Shown: in pieces, positions 8,002 through 16,751 of the stretch
Position numbering within the stretch: the first letter of the stretch is position 1
Layout: every line of letters starts with the position of its first letter
Source: an uncultured Erythrobacter sp.
Lineage (GTDB): Bacteria > Pseudomonadota > Alphaproteobacteria > Sphingomonadales > Sphingomonadaceae
Reading direction: 5' to 3'
NCBI GenBank assembly: GCA_947493165.1
Contig: CANLPY010000001.1
Location: 372,001-436,000 of the forward strand
DNA length: 64,000 nt
Notes under the pieces: model-generated
What the model saw: only the letters and a program-made list of their open reading frames with translations
What the model was told of the DNA's origin: nothing
The model's database searches: none
Position numbers and translations under genes: made by a program

Positions 8002-9366
8002 TTAGCCGCCAATGACTGGAGGAGCTTCTGTTGCAATCGCGGCTGCAGCACCTGCGTCGCTATTCTGCTCTGCGTAGGCGGCCCATAGTCTTGCGATTGG
8101 CTTACGTGGTCCTTCGACCCGATCAAGTGTCGCTTTAGCTTCGTCGAACATGCCAAGGCGCGTTTGCGCGATGCCTTTGCGCGTTAGTGCCTCAGCGGAG
8201 TTCGCTCCGCCCATATCCATCGCCTTTTGATAAAATTCGAGGGCTTTGGCATTGTCGCCGTAGCTCAAGAAAACATCGCCAGCGATCATAACCGTGCGCA
8301 AGTCTGAGCTTGTCGCACGCGCATCACTCTCAAGTGAGGGCAGATCAGCGCGATCAGCAGCGAGGCGCTCTTTCGCTATTTTCAACGAATCTGCGACGTA
8401 GATATCATCTCGGGTCACGGTTCCATTGCCGTATGCTTCTTGGATAAGGTCATTGACCTCTTTCGGAAGCCGGCGAGCATCCGCAGCCTCAATATATTCA
8501 ATGTAGTCATTCTTATCGCGGAACGCGCCCAGCTTATGGCTCAAACGCATAAGGTCGAGCATTTGCGGGCCTTCAAACTCATTCAGGTTACGCGTCAGGT
8601 TGATCGCATCGCGCCAATTGCCAACGGATGGATAATCCTTCACCCAATTCACTGCGAAATCATACACATCCGGCACGATTTCGTTGTTGTAGGCAACGGT
8701 GAGCCCGCGGCGGTACCATTGCTCTTCCACGGCTTGACCAGCGCTTTTCTGGTTAGCGATCGCAGTGCTGAGATACGTAAGGCCTTCACGGAAATTGTCT
8801 TCCGAAAAGAAGCTCTCTGCCATCGCAACGCGCATGTCTGAAACAGTCAAATTGTCTGACGTAAAGTTCGCATCAATTGCGCGTTGGAGGTAGTTGCGCG
8901 CCTTTGGAAAATCTCCCTGCCCGTTGGAGAGCTGGTATGCGATGAAGTTGAAACGACCAACGTTTTCCGCAGGTGTTTTGCCGCTTGCGAGCATCAATTC
9001 CATGCCCTGCAATTGTAGTGCTTGGTCGCTCGTTTTAGCACCAACGTTATAGATCAAGCCGCCGGAAGCATTTTTCTCGTCCTGTGAGACAGCTCGCTGT
9101 GCGAGTGCGATCACTTCTGGCTTGAGCGACGTCAGATCAGCACCTTCCGCGTTCGCCCTCTCATTCAAGGGCTGATAGGCGTCAATGAACTCTTTAGAAT
9201 ACTGAGCTGGTGCTTCTTCTTTTTTGTCTTTTTTCTTCTTTTGCGCGTGTGCTGGATCAGCAAAGCCAGTAGTGCCGACCACTGCAGTACCTGTTGCGAG
9301 TGCAATTGCGAGCGCGAGTTGCGATCCGGGTTTCTTACGGGCGCGGCCCAAGGTGAAAATCCGCAT
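8002..9366 (-). CDS. Secreted TPR-repeat protein of unknown function
   Basis: The 454-residue protein begins with a long signal peptide (basic residues 8-12, hydrophobic 17-34, predicted cleavage after PAHA at about 41), followed by a lysine-rich stretch and a helical body. C-terminal helices such as DVFLSYGDNAKALEFYQKAMDMGGANSAEALTRKG (residues 365-400) are tetratricopeptide-like. A periplasmic scaffold role is possible but no partner is evident. A GGAG Shine-Dalgarno nine bases upstream supports the ATG at 9366. The gene is divergent from gyrA and shares a terminator with the NYN gene. Confidence 0.85.
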   Translation of the reverse strand: MRIFTLGRARKKPGSQLALAIALATGTAVVGTTGFADPAHAQKKKKDKKEEAPAQYSKEFIDAYQPLNERANAEGADLTSLKPEVIALAQRAVSQDEKNASGGLIYNVGAKTSDQALQLQGMELMLASGKTPAENVGRFNFIAYQLSNGQGDFPKARNYLQRAIDANFTSDNLTVSDMRVAMAESFFSEDNFREGLTYLSTAIANQKSAGQAVEEQWYRRGLTVAYNNEIVPDVYDFAVNWVKDYPSVGNWRDAINLTRNLNEFEGPQMLDLMRLSHKLGAFRDKNDYIEYIEAADARRLPKEVNDLIQEAYGNGTVTRDDIYVADSLKIAKERLAADRADLPSLESDARATSSDLRTVMIAGDVFLSYGDNAKALEFYQKAMDMGGANSAEALTRKGIAQTRLGMFDEAKATLDRVEGPRKPIARLWAAYAEQNSDAGAAAAIATEAPPVIGG

Positions 9367-9673
9367 GTGAGTGTTCTCCTGAAACGTTTTGGATGAGGCG
9401 CGTTTGATCGCGCTAATGATTCATCTCTGCTGACTGCAATGAACGCAGCCGGGCAGATTTGCAATTATCTGATAGCTGAAGCGGGCTGAATGGCCTTTGA
9501 ACGGTGCAGCAACTGCGCTGAAATGTGTGCTGCCCGCTCCGCGAACGATCAAGTGTGGAAAAAGCGAAGGTTTAACGTGTTTCTGACGCCGCGAACGTGG
9601 CGTAAGAGACCGGGCGCGCCTAGGTTCAACGACGATAAATACTTCATAAAACTAGCACAGAAATGGCTGAACT
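9367..9673. other. 307-base divergent intergenic region upstream of gyrA
   Basis: This gap separates the divergent TPR gene and gyrA and must hold both promoters. I see the TPR gene ribosome-binding site next to 9366 but no convincing -35/-10 pair, RNA element or small gene. The open frame at 9490-9720 runs into gyrA in another frame, has no ribosome-binding site and reads as non-coding. Confidence 0.5.
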
Positions 9674-12466
9674 TTGAGCGACGACAGCGAAACCTTGCCC
9701 CCACCCACTCCGATGGCTGAATTCGAGCGGATTGACATCGTCGATGAGATGAAGACGAGCTATCTCGATTACGCGATGAGCGTTATCGTCAGCCGTGCTC
9801 TTCCTGATGTACGCGATGGCTTAAAGCCAGTGCATCGCCGCATTCTTTATGCCAGTCAGGAAGGCGGCTTTGTCGCTGGCCGTCCTTACCGCAAAAGCGC
9901 GAAGATTGTCGGCGATGTGATGGGTAATTATCACCCACACGGCGACAGCGCGATCTACGATGCGCTCGCTCGTATGACGCAAGACTGGTCCATGAGAGTG
10001 CCGCTGGTCGATGGTCAGGGCAATTTCGGATCAATGGACCCGGATCCGCCCGCTTCTATGCGCTACACAGAGGCGCGGCTTGCGCGTGTGGCCAACAGCC
10101 TGCTTGATGATCTCGATAAAGACACTGTCGATTTCGCGGACAATTACGACGGCTCCACGCAAGAGCCGCAGGTTTTGCCTGCTCGGTTCCCTAACCTGCT
10201 GGTCAATGGCGCAGGCGGTATTGCGGTCGGTATGGCGACGAACATCCCGCCACATAACCTTGGCGAGGTGATCGACGCTTGTTTTGCCTTCATGGACAAT
10301 CCAGCGATCACAACCGAGGAATTGATTGAATACGTTCCCGGTCCCGATTTCCCCACTGCTCCACTGATCCTTGGGACAGCAGGGGCAAAAGCTGCCTACA
10401 CCACAGGGCGCGGTTCAATCATGATGCGCTGCCGTCATGAGATTGAGACCAAGCGCGGGGATCGTGAAAGCATTGTCCTCACATCAATTCCTTATCAGGT
10501 CGGCAAATCTGGTCTGGTCGAAAAGATTGCGGAGGCCGCCAAGGATAAGCGGATCGAAGGCATTTCCGACATCCGCGATGAAAGCTCGCGGTCGGGCGTA
10601 CGTGTTGTTGTCGATCTGAAGCGCGACGCATCGGCTGATGTCGTACTCAACCAGATGTGGCGTTATACCCCTGCGCAATCGAGTTTCCCCGCCAATATGC
10701 TCGCCATTCGCGGCGGTCGGCCAGAAACACTCGCTCTGCGCGATATCATTCAGGCTTTCATTAGCTTCCGTGAGGAAGTGATCACCCGCCGCACCAAATT
10801 TGAGCTCAATAAGGCGCGCGAAAGGGCGCACTTGTTGCTTGGATTGGTGGTTGCAGTTTCAAACCTGGATGAAGTCGTTGCGATGATCCGCAGCGCGCCC
10901 AATCCAGCGGCTGCTCGCGCGAAATTGCTGGCGAAAGAATGGCCAATTGGCGACATCGCTCAATATATCCAGCTGGTCGAAGCGATTGAGCCTAGCGCTG
11001 ATCAAGAGGGCGGGACTTATAACCTGTCTGAACGGCAGGTGCGCGCCATCCTTGAGCTGCGTCTGCACCGCCTCACTGCCTTGGGCCGCGACGAAATCGG
11101 CGATGAACTGAAGGAGCTGGCGGATAAGATCGAAGAATTCCTCGCTATTCTTGGCGACCGCGTAAAACTGTACGCAGTGATGCGCGAAGAGCTGGAAGAA
11201 GTGCGCGCAACCTATGCGACGCCGCGAGTTTCTGAGATTGCGCCAGCATGGGATGGTCTTGACGATGAAGACCTGATCGAGCGCGACGAAATGGTCGTGA
11301 CGGTCACGATGGACGGCTATATCAAGCGCACGCCGCTTTCCACGTTCCGGGCACAGAACCGGGGCGGTAAAGGCCGGGCCGGAATGTCAACGAAGGATGA
11401 GGATGCAATCTCGGAATTGTTCGTCACATCGACGCACAACCCCGTGCTTTTCTTCTCTACCACGGGCAAGGTATATCGTTTGAAGGTCTGGAAATTGCCA
11501 GAAGGCGGCCCGACGACGCGCGGACGTCCGATTGTGAACCTTCTGCCTTCGCTCGAAGATGGCGAGACGATCCGCACCGTGCTGCCTTTACCGGAAGACG
11601 AGGATAGCTGGGCTGCGCTAACCGTCGTATTCGCAACAGCGATGGGTAATGTTCGCCGCAACAATATGGATGCGTTCACCAACATCCCATCGAATGGCAA
11701 ATTTGCCATGAAGTTCGATCCAGAAAGCAAAGACCGTTTGATCGGTGTTGCTTTGCTCGAGGCGGGCGACGATGTGTTGCTCGCCACTAAGATGGGCAAA
11801 GCTATCCGCTTCTCTGGAGAAGATGTGCGTGAGTTTGTGTCACGCACCTCAACGGGTGTGCGCGGCATGAAGTTTAAGGAAGCGGGCGATGAAGTCGTTT
11901 CGCTCGGCATCTTGCATGGCGGATCGGCAACACCAGAAGAGCGCGACGCCTATCTTAAGCTCGCACCGTGGAAAGCCGATGAAAATGCCCCTCTTCTTTC
12001 TGCAGAGCATCAGACGATGGCGGATGAAGAGCAATTCATTCTGACTGTTTGTGCCAATGGCTACGGCAAGATGTCCTCAGCCTATGAATACCGCCGTGCA
12101 GGCCGTGGGGGCATGGGTATTACCAACATCGATAATATTGCCCGCAACGGGCCCGTCGTAGCCAGCTTTACCGCGACCAAGTCAGACCAGCTAATGCTTG
12201 TCACCGATCAGGCAAAGCTCATTCGCATTGGTCTTGATACAATGCGTGTGATTGGCCGGGCGAGCGCAGGTGTGAAGCTGTTCGATGTTGCCAAAAAGGA
12301 AACCATCGTCGGCGCTGTCCGGTTGGACGAGACCGAAGAACCCGAAGACGCAGCTGAAGAAGCTGTGACCGAGGAGATGGTCGATCGCCGCGGCGGTGAT
12401 GATGAGACGACGCCGCACACTCCCCCCAAAACCGACGATGACATCGGCGAAGAGCCGCCTGAGTGA
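9674..12466 (+). CDS. gyrA: DNA gyrase subunit A
   Basis: The 930-residue subunit cuts and rejoins DNA in the GyrA2B2 complex that introduces negative supercoils. The catalytic tyrosine is Y131 in SMRYTEARL. The quinolone-determining region HPHGDSAIYD carries S92 and D96, the susceptible-type residues corresponding to E. coli S83 and D87. The C-terminal beta-pinwheel has the GyrA box QNRGGKG, contains the short insertion around YLKLAPWKADE common in alphaproteobacteria, and ends in an acidic tail. I use the TTG at 9674 because the residues from there fit the family N-terminus; the ATG at 9713 is an alternative. The stop overlaps the next gene (GTGA). Confidence 0.96.
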   Translation: MSDDSETLPPPTPMAEFERIDIVDEMKTSYLDYAMSVIVSRALPDVRDGLKPVHRRILYASQEGGFVAGRPYRKSAKIVGDVMGNYHPHGDSAIYDALARMTQDWSMRVPLVDGQGNFGSMDPDPPASMRYTEARLARVANSLLDDLDKDTVDFADNYDGSTQEPQVLPARFPNLLVNGAGGIAVGMATNIPPHNLGEVIDACFAFMDNPAITTEELIEYVPGPDFPTAPLILGTAGAKAAYTTGRGSIMMRCRHEIETKRGDRESIVLTSIPYQVGKSGLVEKIAEAAKDKRIEGISDIRDESSRSGVRVVVDLKRDASADVVLNQMWRYTPAQSSFPANMLAIRGGRPETLALRDIIQAFISFREEVITRRTKFELNKARERAHLLLGLVVAVSNLDEVVAMIRSAPNPAAARAKLLAKEWPIGDIAQYIQLVEAIEPSADQEGGTYNLSERQVRAILELRLHRLTALGRDEIGDELKELADKIEEFLAILGDRVKLYAVMREELEEVRATYATPRVSEIAPAWDGLDDEDLIERDEMVVTVTMDGYIKRTPLSTFRAQNRGGKGRAGMSTKDEDAISELFVTSTHNPVLFFSTTGKVYRLKVWKLPEGGPTTRGRPIVNLLPSLEDGETIRTVLPLPEDEDSWAALTVVFATAMGNVRRNNMDAFTNIPSNGKFAMKFDPESKDRLIGVALLEAGDDVLLATKMGKAIRFSGEDVREFVSRTSTGVRGMKFKEAGDEVVSLGILHGGSATPEERDAYLKLAPWKADENAPLLSAEHQTMADEEQFILTVCANGYGKMSSAYEYRRAGRGGMGITNIDNIARNGPVVASFTATKSDQLMLVTDQAKLIRIGLDTMRVIGRASAGVKLFDVAKKETIVGAVRLDETEEPEDAAEEAVTEEMVDRRGGDDETTPHTPPKTDDDIGEEPPE

Positions 12467-13296
12467 GCATAGTTGTTACCCCCTCAGGTCAGGCGTGCGG
12501 TGCGCGCGTGACCGGGGTTGACCTTAGCGGGGATCTTTCGCCCGATTTAATGGCGGAGATAAGGGCTGCTTGGCTCAAACATCGCGTGCTCGCCTTCGCC
12601 GATCAAACCATGGATGACGACGCGCTTGAGCGTTTCACCTTGGCGATGGGCGGGTTTGGCGAGGACCCTTTCTTTGATCCTATCTCTGGGCGTGAGCATA
12701 TCGCGGCGATCCTGCGTGAGGCGGATGAAACATCTCCTCTGTTTGCGGAAAGCTGGCATAGCGATTGGAGCTTTTTGCCTCAGCCGCCTTCGGGCACTTG
12801 TCTATTGGCTGTAGAGATTCCTCCCGTGGGGGGAGACACATTATTCGCAGATCAAGCGACAGCCTTTGCTGCCCTGCCCGATGCTCGCAAGGCGGAACTA
12901 CGCCAGCTAATGGCTGCGCATTCTGCAACCCGCGGCTATTCGCCCAATGGATTATATGGTGACAGTGATAAAGGGCGCTCTATGGCGATCCGGCCAAGCG
13001 AGGCTGCGCTGGCTAAGCAGACACATCCCTTGATCAAGCCGCACCCTGAAACAGGTGAAGAAGTTATCTTTTGCAGCCCTAGTTATGTGGTGGGTATCGA
13101 AGGAATGGATGAGGCCGATGCGATGCAATTGGTGCTGGAATTGATCGAATGGCAGACGCGCGATGAGTTCACATATCGTCACGCGTGGGAACCTGATATG
13201 CTGGTCATGTGGGACAATCGTTCCGTTCTGCACAAAGCGACCGGTGGATATGAGGGGCATAGGCGCGAGCTACACCGGACGACTGTTGCCGCTTAG
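12463..13296 (+). CDS. TauD/TfdA-family 2-oxoglutarate-dependent dioxygenase
   Basis: The 277-residue Fe(II)/2-oxoglutarate oxygenase has the facial triad H99-x-D101 (WHSDWSF) and distal H257 (SVLHKAT), plus the arginine-rich RRELHRTT stretch that binds the 2-oxoglutarate carboxylate. Family members attack taurine, alkyl sulfates, 2,4-D and related acids; the substrate cannot be read from the sequence, and no sulfonate transporter is nearby. The GTG start overlaps the gyrA stop (GTGA), so it is probably co-transcribed with gyrase, an odd pairing. Confidence 0.9.
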   Translation: MSIVVTPSGQACGARVTGVDLSGDLSPDLMAEIRAAWLKHRVLAFADQTMDDDALERFTLAMGGFGEDPFFDPISGREHIAAILREADETSPLFAESWHSDWSFLPQPPSGTCLLAVEIPPVGGDTLFADQATAFAALPDARKAELRQLMAAHSATRGYSPNGLYGDSDKGRSMAIRPSEAALAKQTHPLIKPHPETGEEVIFCSPSYVVGIEGMDEADAMQLVLELIEWQTRDEFTYRHAWEPDMLVMWDNRSVLHKATGGYEGHRRELHRTTVAA

Positions 13297-13302
13297 TCGG
13301 GG

Positions 13303-13968
13303 TCAATCGGTGCCCTTAAGGTCACCGCGCATGGTCTGCACTACGCCGGTCGCAATCAGGAATTGCCCAAAATAATATAGCGGCCAGATGAGCACGTCTG
13401 GAATGCTGCCTAGCACCATCGGTCCTTCACGCACGAAGATTAGCAAATCGGACAAGACGAACAGCACGGCGCCCAGACCTACGCGGTAGCGCGAAAAGCG
13501 GCTTAGCCATGCGCTCGCGGCCATCGCGGCTAGGCCGATGGAATAGAGGCCGGCGAAGATGTCTTGAACCAGCAGATATGCGATAACGGGCACCCCGATA
13601 AGCAAGCCAATCGCGCATAGTTTTTGACTTAGAGCAGGTGCTTGTCTGCGATTACGCAGAAAAAGAGTGATTGCGGCGACATGGGCCAAAAAGAACACGC
13701 CCCCTCCGATCTCAAAACTCAATTCAAGGACCATGTCGGCAAGTGCGCTGAGCGCGAAGAAGGCGACGATCCAGAGCCATTCTCTTGGCGCGGCGACATT
13801 ATGCGTGCGCCGCCAAGCGTAAACGGCAAGAAAGCCTACCCCTGCCCCTTTCAGCAAGATCAGCCATAAGCCGCCAATCGGATTGTTCCAAAGTAGGTAA
13901 TAGGCAATTGCCGCTGTAAGACTGATCAGCAGCCAAGGGCGGTGTTCTATCAGTGCGCGCTTTGGCAT
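13303..13968 (-). CDS. YhhN-family membrane protein (lysoplasmalogenase-like)
   Basis: The 221-residue protein has about eight hydrophobic segments and matches the YhhN/TMEM86 family; the conserved tail FVLSDLLIFVREG ... WPLYYFGQFLIATG is present. Eukaryotic TMEM86B cleaves the vinyl-ether bond of lysoplasmalogens; the activity of bacterial members is less certain. It is convergent with the TauD-like gene with only six bases between stops, and divergent from trmFO. Confidence 0.87.
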   Translation of the reverse strand: MPKRALIEHRPWLLISLTAAIAYYLLWNNPIGGLWLILLKGAGVGFLAVYAWRRTHNVAAPREWLWIVAFFALSALADMVLELSFEIGGGVFFLAHVAAITLFLRNRRQAPALSQKLCAIGLLIGVPVIAYLLVQDIFAGLYSIGLAAMAASAWLSRFSRYRVGLGAVLFVLSDLLIFVREGPMVLGSIPDVLIWPLYYFGQFLIATGVVQTMRGDLKGTD

Positions 13969-14036
13969 GGTTTAATAGTTCCTTGGTCTGCCGCCTCTTG
14001 CCCAAGCGCTAGCACGCAATTACTTGCGCTAACAAT

Positions 14037-15419
14037 ATGACACATGATGTTCACATTATCGGCGGCGGTTTGGCGGGAAGCGAAGCGGCTTGGCAACTGG
14101 CTGAGCGCGGCTTGCGGGTGCGCCTTTCTGAGATGCGTGGTGCGCCAGAGGACAAGGGCGGCGAGATGACGCCTGCTCACCAGACCGATGGTTTGGCTGA
14201 GCTGGTTTGTTCCAACTCGTTCCGCTCTGACGATGATAGCAAGAACGCCGTTGGTCTGCTGCATCATGAGATGCGCGAAATGGACAGCCTCGTCATGCGC
14301 GCTGGCGAAGTCGCCCGTGTCCCGGCTGGTAGCGCTATGGCTGTGGATCGTGATTTATTCTCTGCTGAGGTGCAAAAGGCCTTGTCAGAGCATCCCAATG
14401 TCGAAGTGGTTCGGGAACGTGTGGATGCTTTGCCAGAAAGCGGCCTGACGATCGTGGCGACCGGACCGCTCACGGCACAATCACTTGCCCAAAGCATCGT
14501 CAAAGCGACTGGAGAAGAGCGGTTGGCATTTTTCGACGCTATTGCTCCGATCATCCATCGCGACAGCATCGATATGTCAAAATGTTGGATCCAGTCACGT
14601 TGGAACAAGCGCACCGAAGCATCAAATGAAGATGGTGATTACATAAATTGCCCAATGACGAAGGAGCAATACGTCGCATTTCATCAAGGTCTGATGGATG
14701 GTGAGAAAGGAGAGTTTCAAGAGTGGGAAAAGGATACGCCGTATTTTGATGGCTGTATGCCGATTGAAGTGATGGCATCGCGCGGGGTTGAAACGCTGCG
14801 CTATGGCCCGATGAAGGGTGTGGGTCTCGATAACCCCTTCGACACCAATGATGAGTTTCCTCAAGGCCGCTGGCCCTATGCTGTCGTGCAGCTGCGCCAA
14901 GACAATAAGCTTGGCACTTTGTGGAACATGGTCGGCTTTCAAACAAAGTTGAAATACGGCGCTCAGGTTGAGCTATTTCGCACAATTCCGGGCCTTGAGA
15001 ACGCCGAATTTGCCCGGCTTGGCGGCTTGCACCGCAACACATTCCTGAATTCACCGATGGTGCTAGATCGTCAGTTGCGCCTAAAAGCTGCGCCGCATAT
15101 CCGCTTTGCAGGACAGGTTACCGGCTGCGAAGGATACGTGGAAAGCTCAGCTGTGGGTCTGATCGCGGGCATGATGGCGGCAAGTGAATTCACAGGGCGC
15201 GATTGGTCCCCTCCCCCCGCGTCGACCGCGATTGGCGCGCTGCTGAGCCACATTACCGGCGATGCGCAAGCTGATACATTCCAGCCTATGAACGTTAATT
15301 TCGGTCTGTTCCCGCCGCTTCACGAGGTGAAGAAGAAGCAACGCAAAGAGGCCTATACCAGTCGCGCGAAGGCTGATTTGGCTGCTTGGTTGCAAGCTGG
15401 CGAATTGGTGCCTGCCTAG
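14037..15419 (+). CDS. trmFO: Folate/FAD-dependent tRNA (uracil-54-C5)-methyltransferase TrmFO
   Basis: TrmFO makes ribothymidine at position 54 of tRNA using methylenetetrahydrofolate and FADH2. The FAD-binding [14 protein letters not shown] is at residues 7-20. The first catalytic cysteine is C58 in [11 protein letters not shown] and the second lies in [12 protein letters not shown]. The C-terminal [14 protein letters not shown] and [11 protein letters not shown] are diagnostic. At 460 residues it has normal length. The stop lies only three bases from the stop of the convergent EF-hand gene. Confidence 0.96.
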   Translation: MTHDVHIIGGGLAGSEAAWQLAERGLRVRLSEMRGAPEDKGGEMTPAHQTDGLAELVCSNSFRSDDDSKNAVGLLHHEMREMDSLVMRAGEVARVPAGSAMAVDRDLFSAEVQKALSEHPNVEVVRERVDALPESGLTIVATGPLTAQSLAQSIVKATGEERLAFFDAIAPIIHRDSIDMSKCWIQSRWNKRTEASNEDGDYINCPMTKEQYVAFHQGLMDGEKGEFQEWEKDTPYFDGCMPIEVMASRGVETLRYGPMKGVGLDNPFDTNDEFPQGRWPYAVVQLRQDNKLGTLWNMVGFQTKLKYGAQVELFRTIPGLENAEFARLGGLHRNTFLNSPMVLDRQLRLKAAPHIRFAGQVTGCEGYVESSAVGLIAGMMAASEFTGRDWSPPPASTAIGALLSHITGDAQADTFQPMNVNFGLFPPLHEVKKKQRKEAYTSRAKADLAAWLQAGELVPA

Positions 15420-15422
15420 AGT

Positions 15423-15887
15423 TCAGCAACGGCACCGCGGTTTGCGTGCCGAACGTTTGGGCGCAGTTGTCGCAAATTCTGCCGTGGTCAGCTGGCCATT
15501 GCCATCACCGTCAGCTGACTCAAACCGTTTGGAAGTGGTGACTGCCCACTCCTCAAAAGTAAGCAGATTATTGTTGTCAGTATCAAGCTTGCGGAATGCG
15601 TCTGACCGGGTTGAGAGCATCTCATTTCGAGTGATGATGCGATCACGGTTGCGATCATAGCGGAAGAAGCGGCGCTCTTCTTTGGTTAGCTCGCTCGCCT
15701 CTGGCGGCGCTGGCCCAGTAAGATCGCCTGGATCGACTTCAGGAAGCTCTTCTGGCGCGGGTGCTGCTTCCTCTGGCTCCGGCGGTGGCGGCGCGTTTTC
15801 TTCGACTTGCGCGCGGCCTTGCCACCAAAACGTTCCGACACCTGCCAAGATCAGGCCAAGAAATGCCCCAAGAACTACCTGCCGCAT
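15423..15887 (-). CDS. Membrane-anchored EF-hand calcium-binding protein
   Basis: The 154-residue protein has one N-terminal membrane segment or uncleaved signal (residues 4-22), a Pro/Glu-rich linker (about 30-65), and three EF-hand loops: DRNRDRIITRNE, DTDNNNLLTFEE and DGDGNGQLTTAE, each with acidic residues at loop positions 1, 3 and 12 or close to it. It probably binds calcium on the periplasmic side. The C-terminus is basic and ends CRC. No partner is evident; function is unknown. Confidence 0.85.
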   Translation of the reverse strand: MRQVVLGAFLGLILAGVGTFWWQGRAQVEENAPPPPEPEEAAPAPEELPEVDPGDLTGPAPPEASELTKEERRFFRYDRNRDRIITRNEMLSTRSDAFRKLDTDNNNLLTFEEWAVTTSKRFESADGDGNGQLTTAEFATTAPKRSARKPRCRC

Positions 15888-15940
15888 GGACCACCCCTTT
15901 TTCCATGAATATAGTTATGTGGTCCTATGAATAGATGATT

Positions 15941-16603
15941 TTACTTACCGAGCAAGGCGGCACGAGCAGCAATTAGACCTGCGCTTCGTCCCTCTAGCAA
16001 GGGGCGCCCCCCTTCTCGTAGAGCGCGCGCTCCAAGAGCCGCCAGTATCGCGATGGCTTTAAAATCACGCGCGCGTGGTAGATCCTGTTCGCAAAGACGC
16101 ATGCCGGACTGCACGATGGAGTGGCGTTCTTCCCCCGATTCAACTTTCGATGCGAGATCAGCCAAAGCCCAAATCTGTCCAAGAAGGTTAAATGTTGTAA
16201 CGCGGTCAGGTCGAGTTTTGGCCTCACCAAATGCAGCAAGTGCCGTTGCCCGGCCCATTGCAAACGCGTCAATTGCAGCGTCAGTCAACGGCGGTTCTGC
16301 CAGCAAATGTTCCCAGCCATCGACCAGCCCGATCAAGGCATCCTCAGAGCCGGCCCATTCAGCGCCAATTGCATCCAGAACAACATCGCCTTTTGGCCGG
16401 TCATCTGCAGGCATTTTCAGCATGTCTCGCCACCAAGAAAGGCGCATTTGCGCCAGTAGGGGCTCAGTTGCTTTGCCAACAATGCGGGCTAGTCTTTGGT
16501 CCAGAGCAAACAGCGCCCAAATCTGCGCACGCTGGACCTCTGACGTATGCGCCAAAGCCAGTTCAATTTCATCAGGGAGGGCCTCGTTAAGGTCATCTTG
16601 CAT
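15941..16603 (-). CDS. Squalene/phytoene synthase-like protein lacking the aspartate motifs
   Basis: The 220-residue protein has the all-helical squalene/phytoene synthase fold signature: ALDQRLARIV followed by LLAQMRLSWWRDML near residues 48-62, and TTFNLLGQIWALADLA near 140-155. The two Asp-rich magnesium-binding motifs of active synthases are not seen, so prenyl-transfer activity is doubtful. The closest familiar relatives of this form are NDUFAF6-type proteins, in mitochondria a complex I assembly factor, rather than carotenoid enzymes; no other carotenoid gene is nearby. It is divergent from the TadG-like gene. Confidence 0.75.
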   Translation of the reverse strand: MQDDLNEALPDEIELALAHTSEVQRAQIWALFALDQRLARIVGKATEPLLAQMRLSWWRDMLKMPADDRPKGDVVLDAIGAEWAGSEDALIGLVDGWEHLLAEPPLTDAAIDAFAMGRATALAAFGEAKTRPDRVTTFNLLGQIWALADLASKVESGEERHSIVQSGMRLCEQDLPRARDFKAIAILAALGARALREGGRPLLEGRSAGLIAARAALLGK

Positions 16604-16682
16604 AAGCGATTGCTAGCTGGGTTCAGGGCCGTTTTGTCAAGCTGCTGTTGCGCATCAAATGAAGGTTAATTGAATTCCCTGC

Positions 16683-16700
16683 GTTTACCGCTTGTTTACC
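16683..16700. repeat. GTTTACC direct repeat upstream of the Tad-like operon
   Basis: GTTTACC occurs at 16683-16689 and 16694-16700, 11 bases apart start to start, i.e. one helical turn, about 50 bases before the TadG-like start. It could be an operator; no known regulator is assigned. Confidence 0.35.
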
Positions 16701-16751
16701 AAACCGATTGAGAAACCAGTCACCAGATGCGTCTAAGTGTGAAGTACGTAG

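Noticed and set aside
9952..9970. Possible quinolone-resistance change in gyrA
   Set aside because: S92 and D96 match the susceptible-type residues; no resistance substitution is visible.
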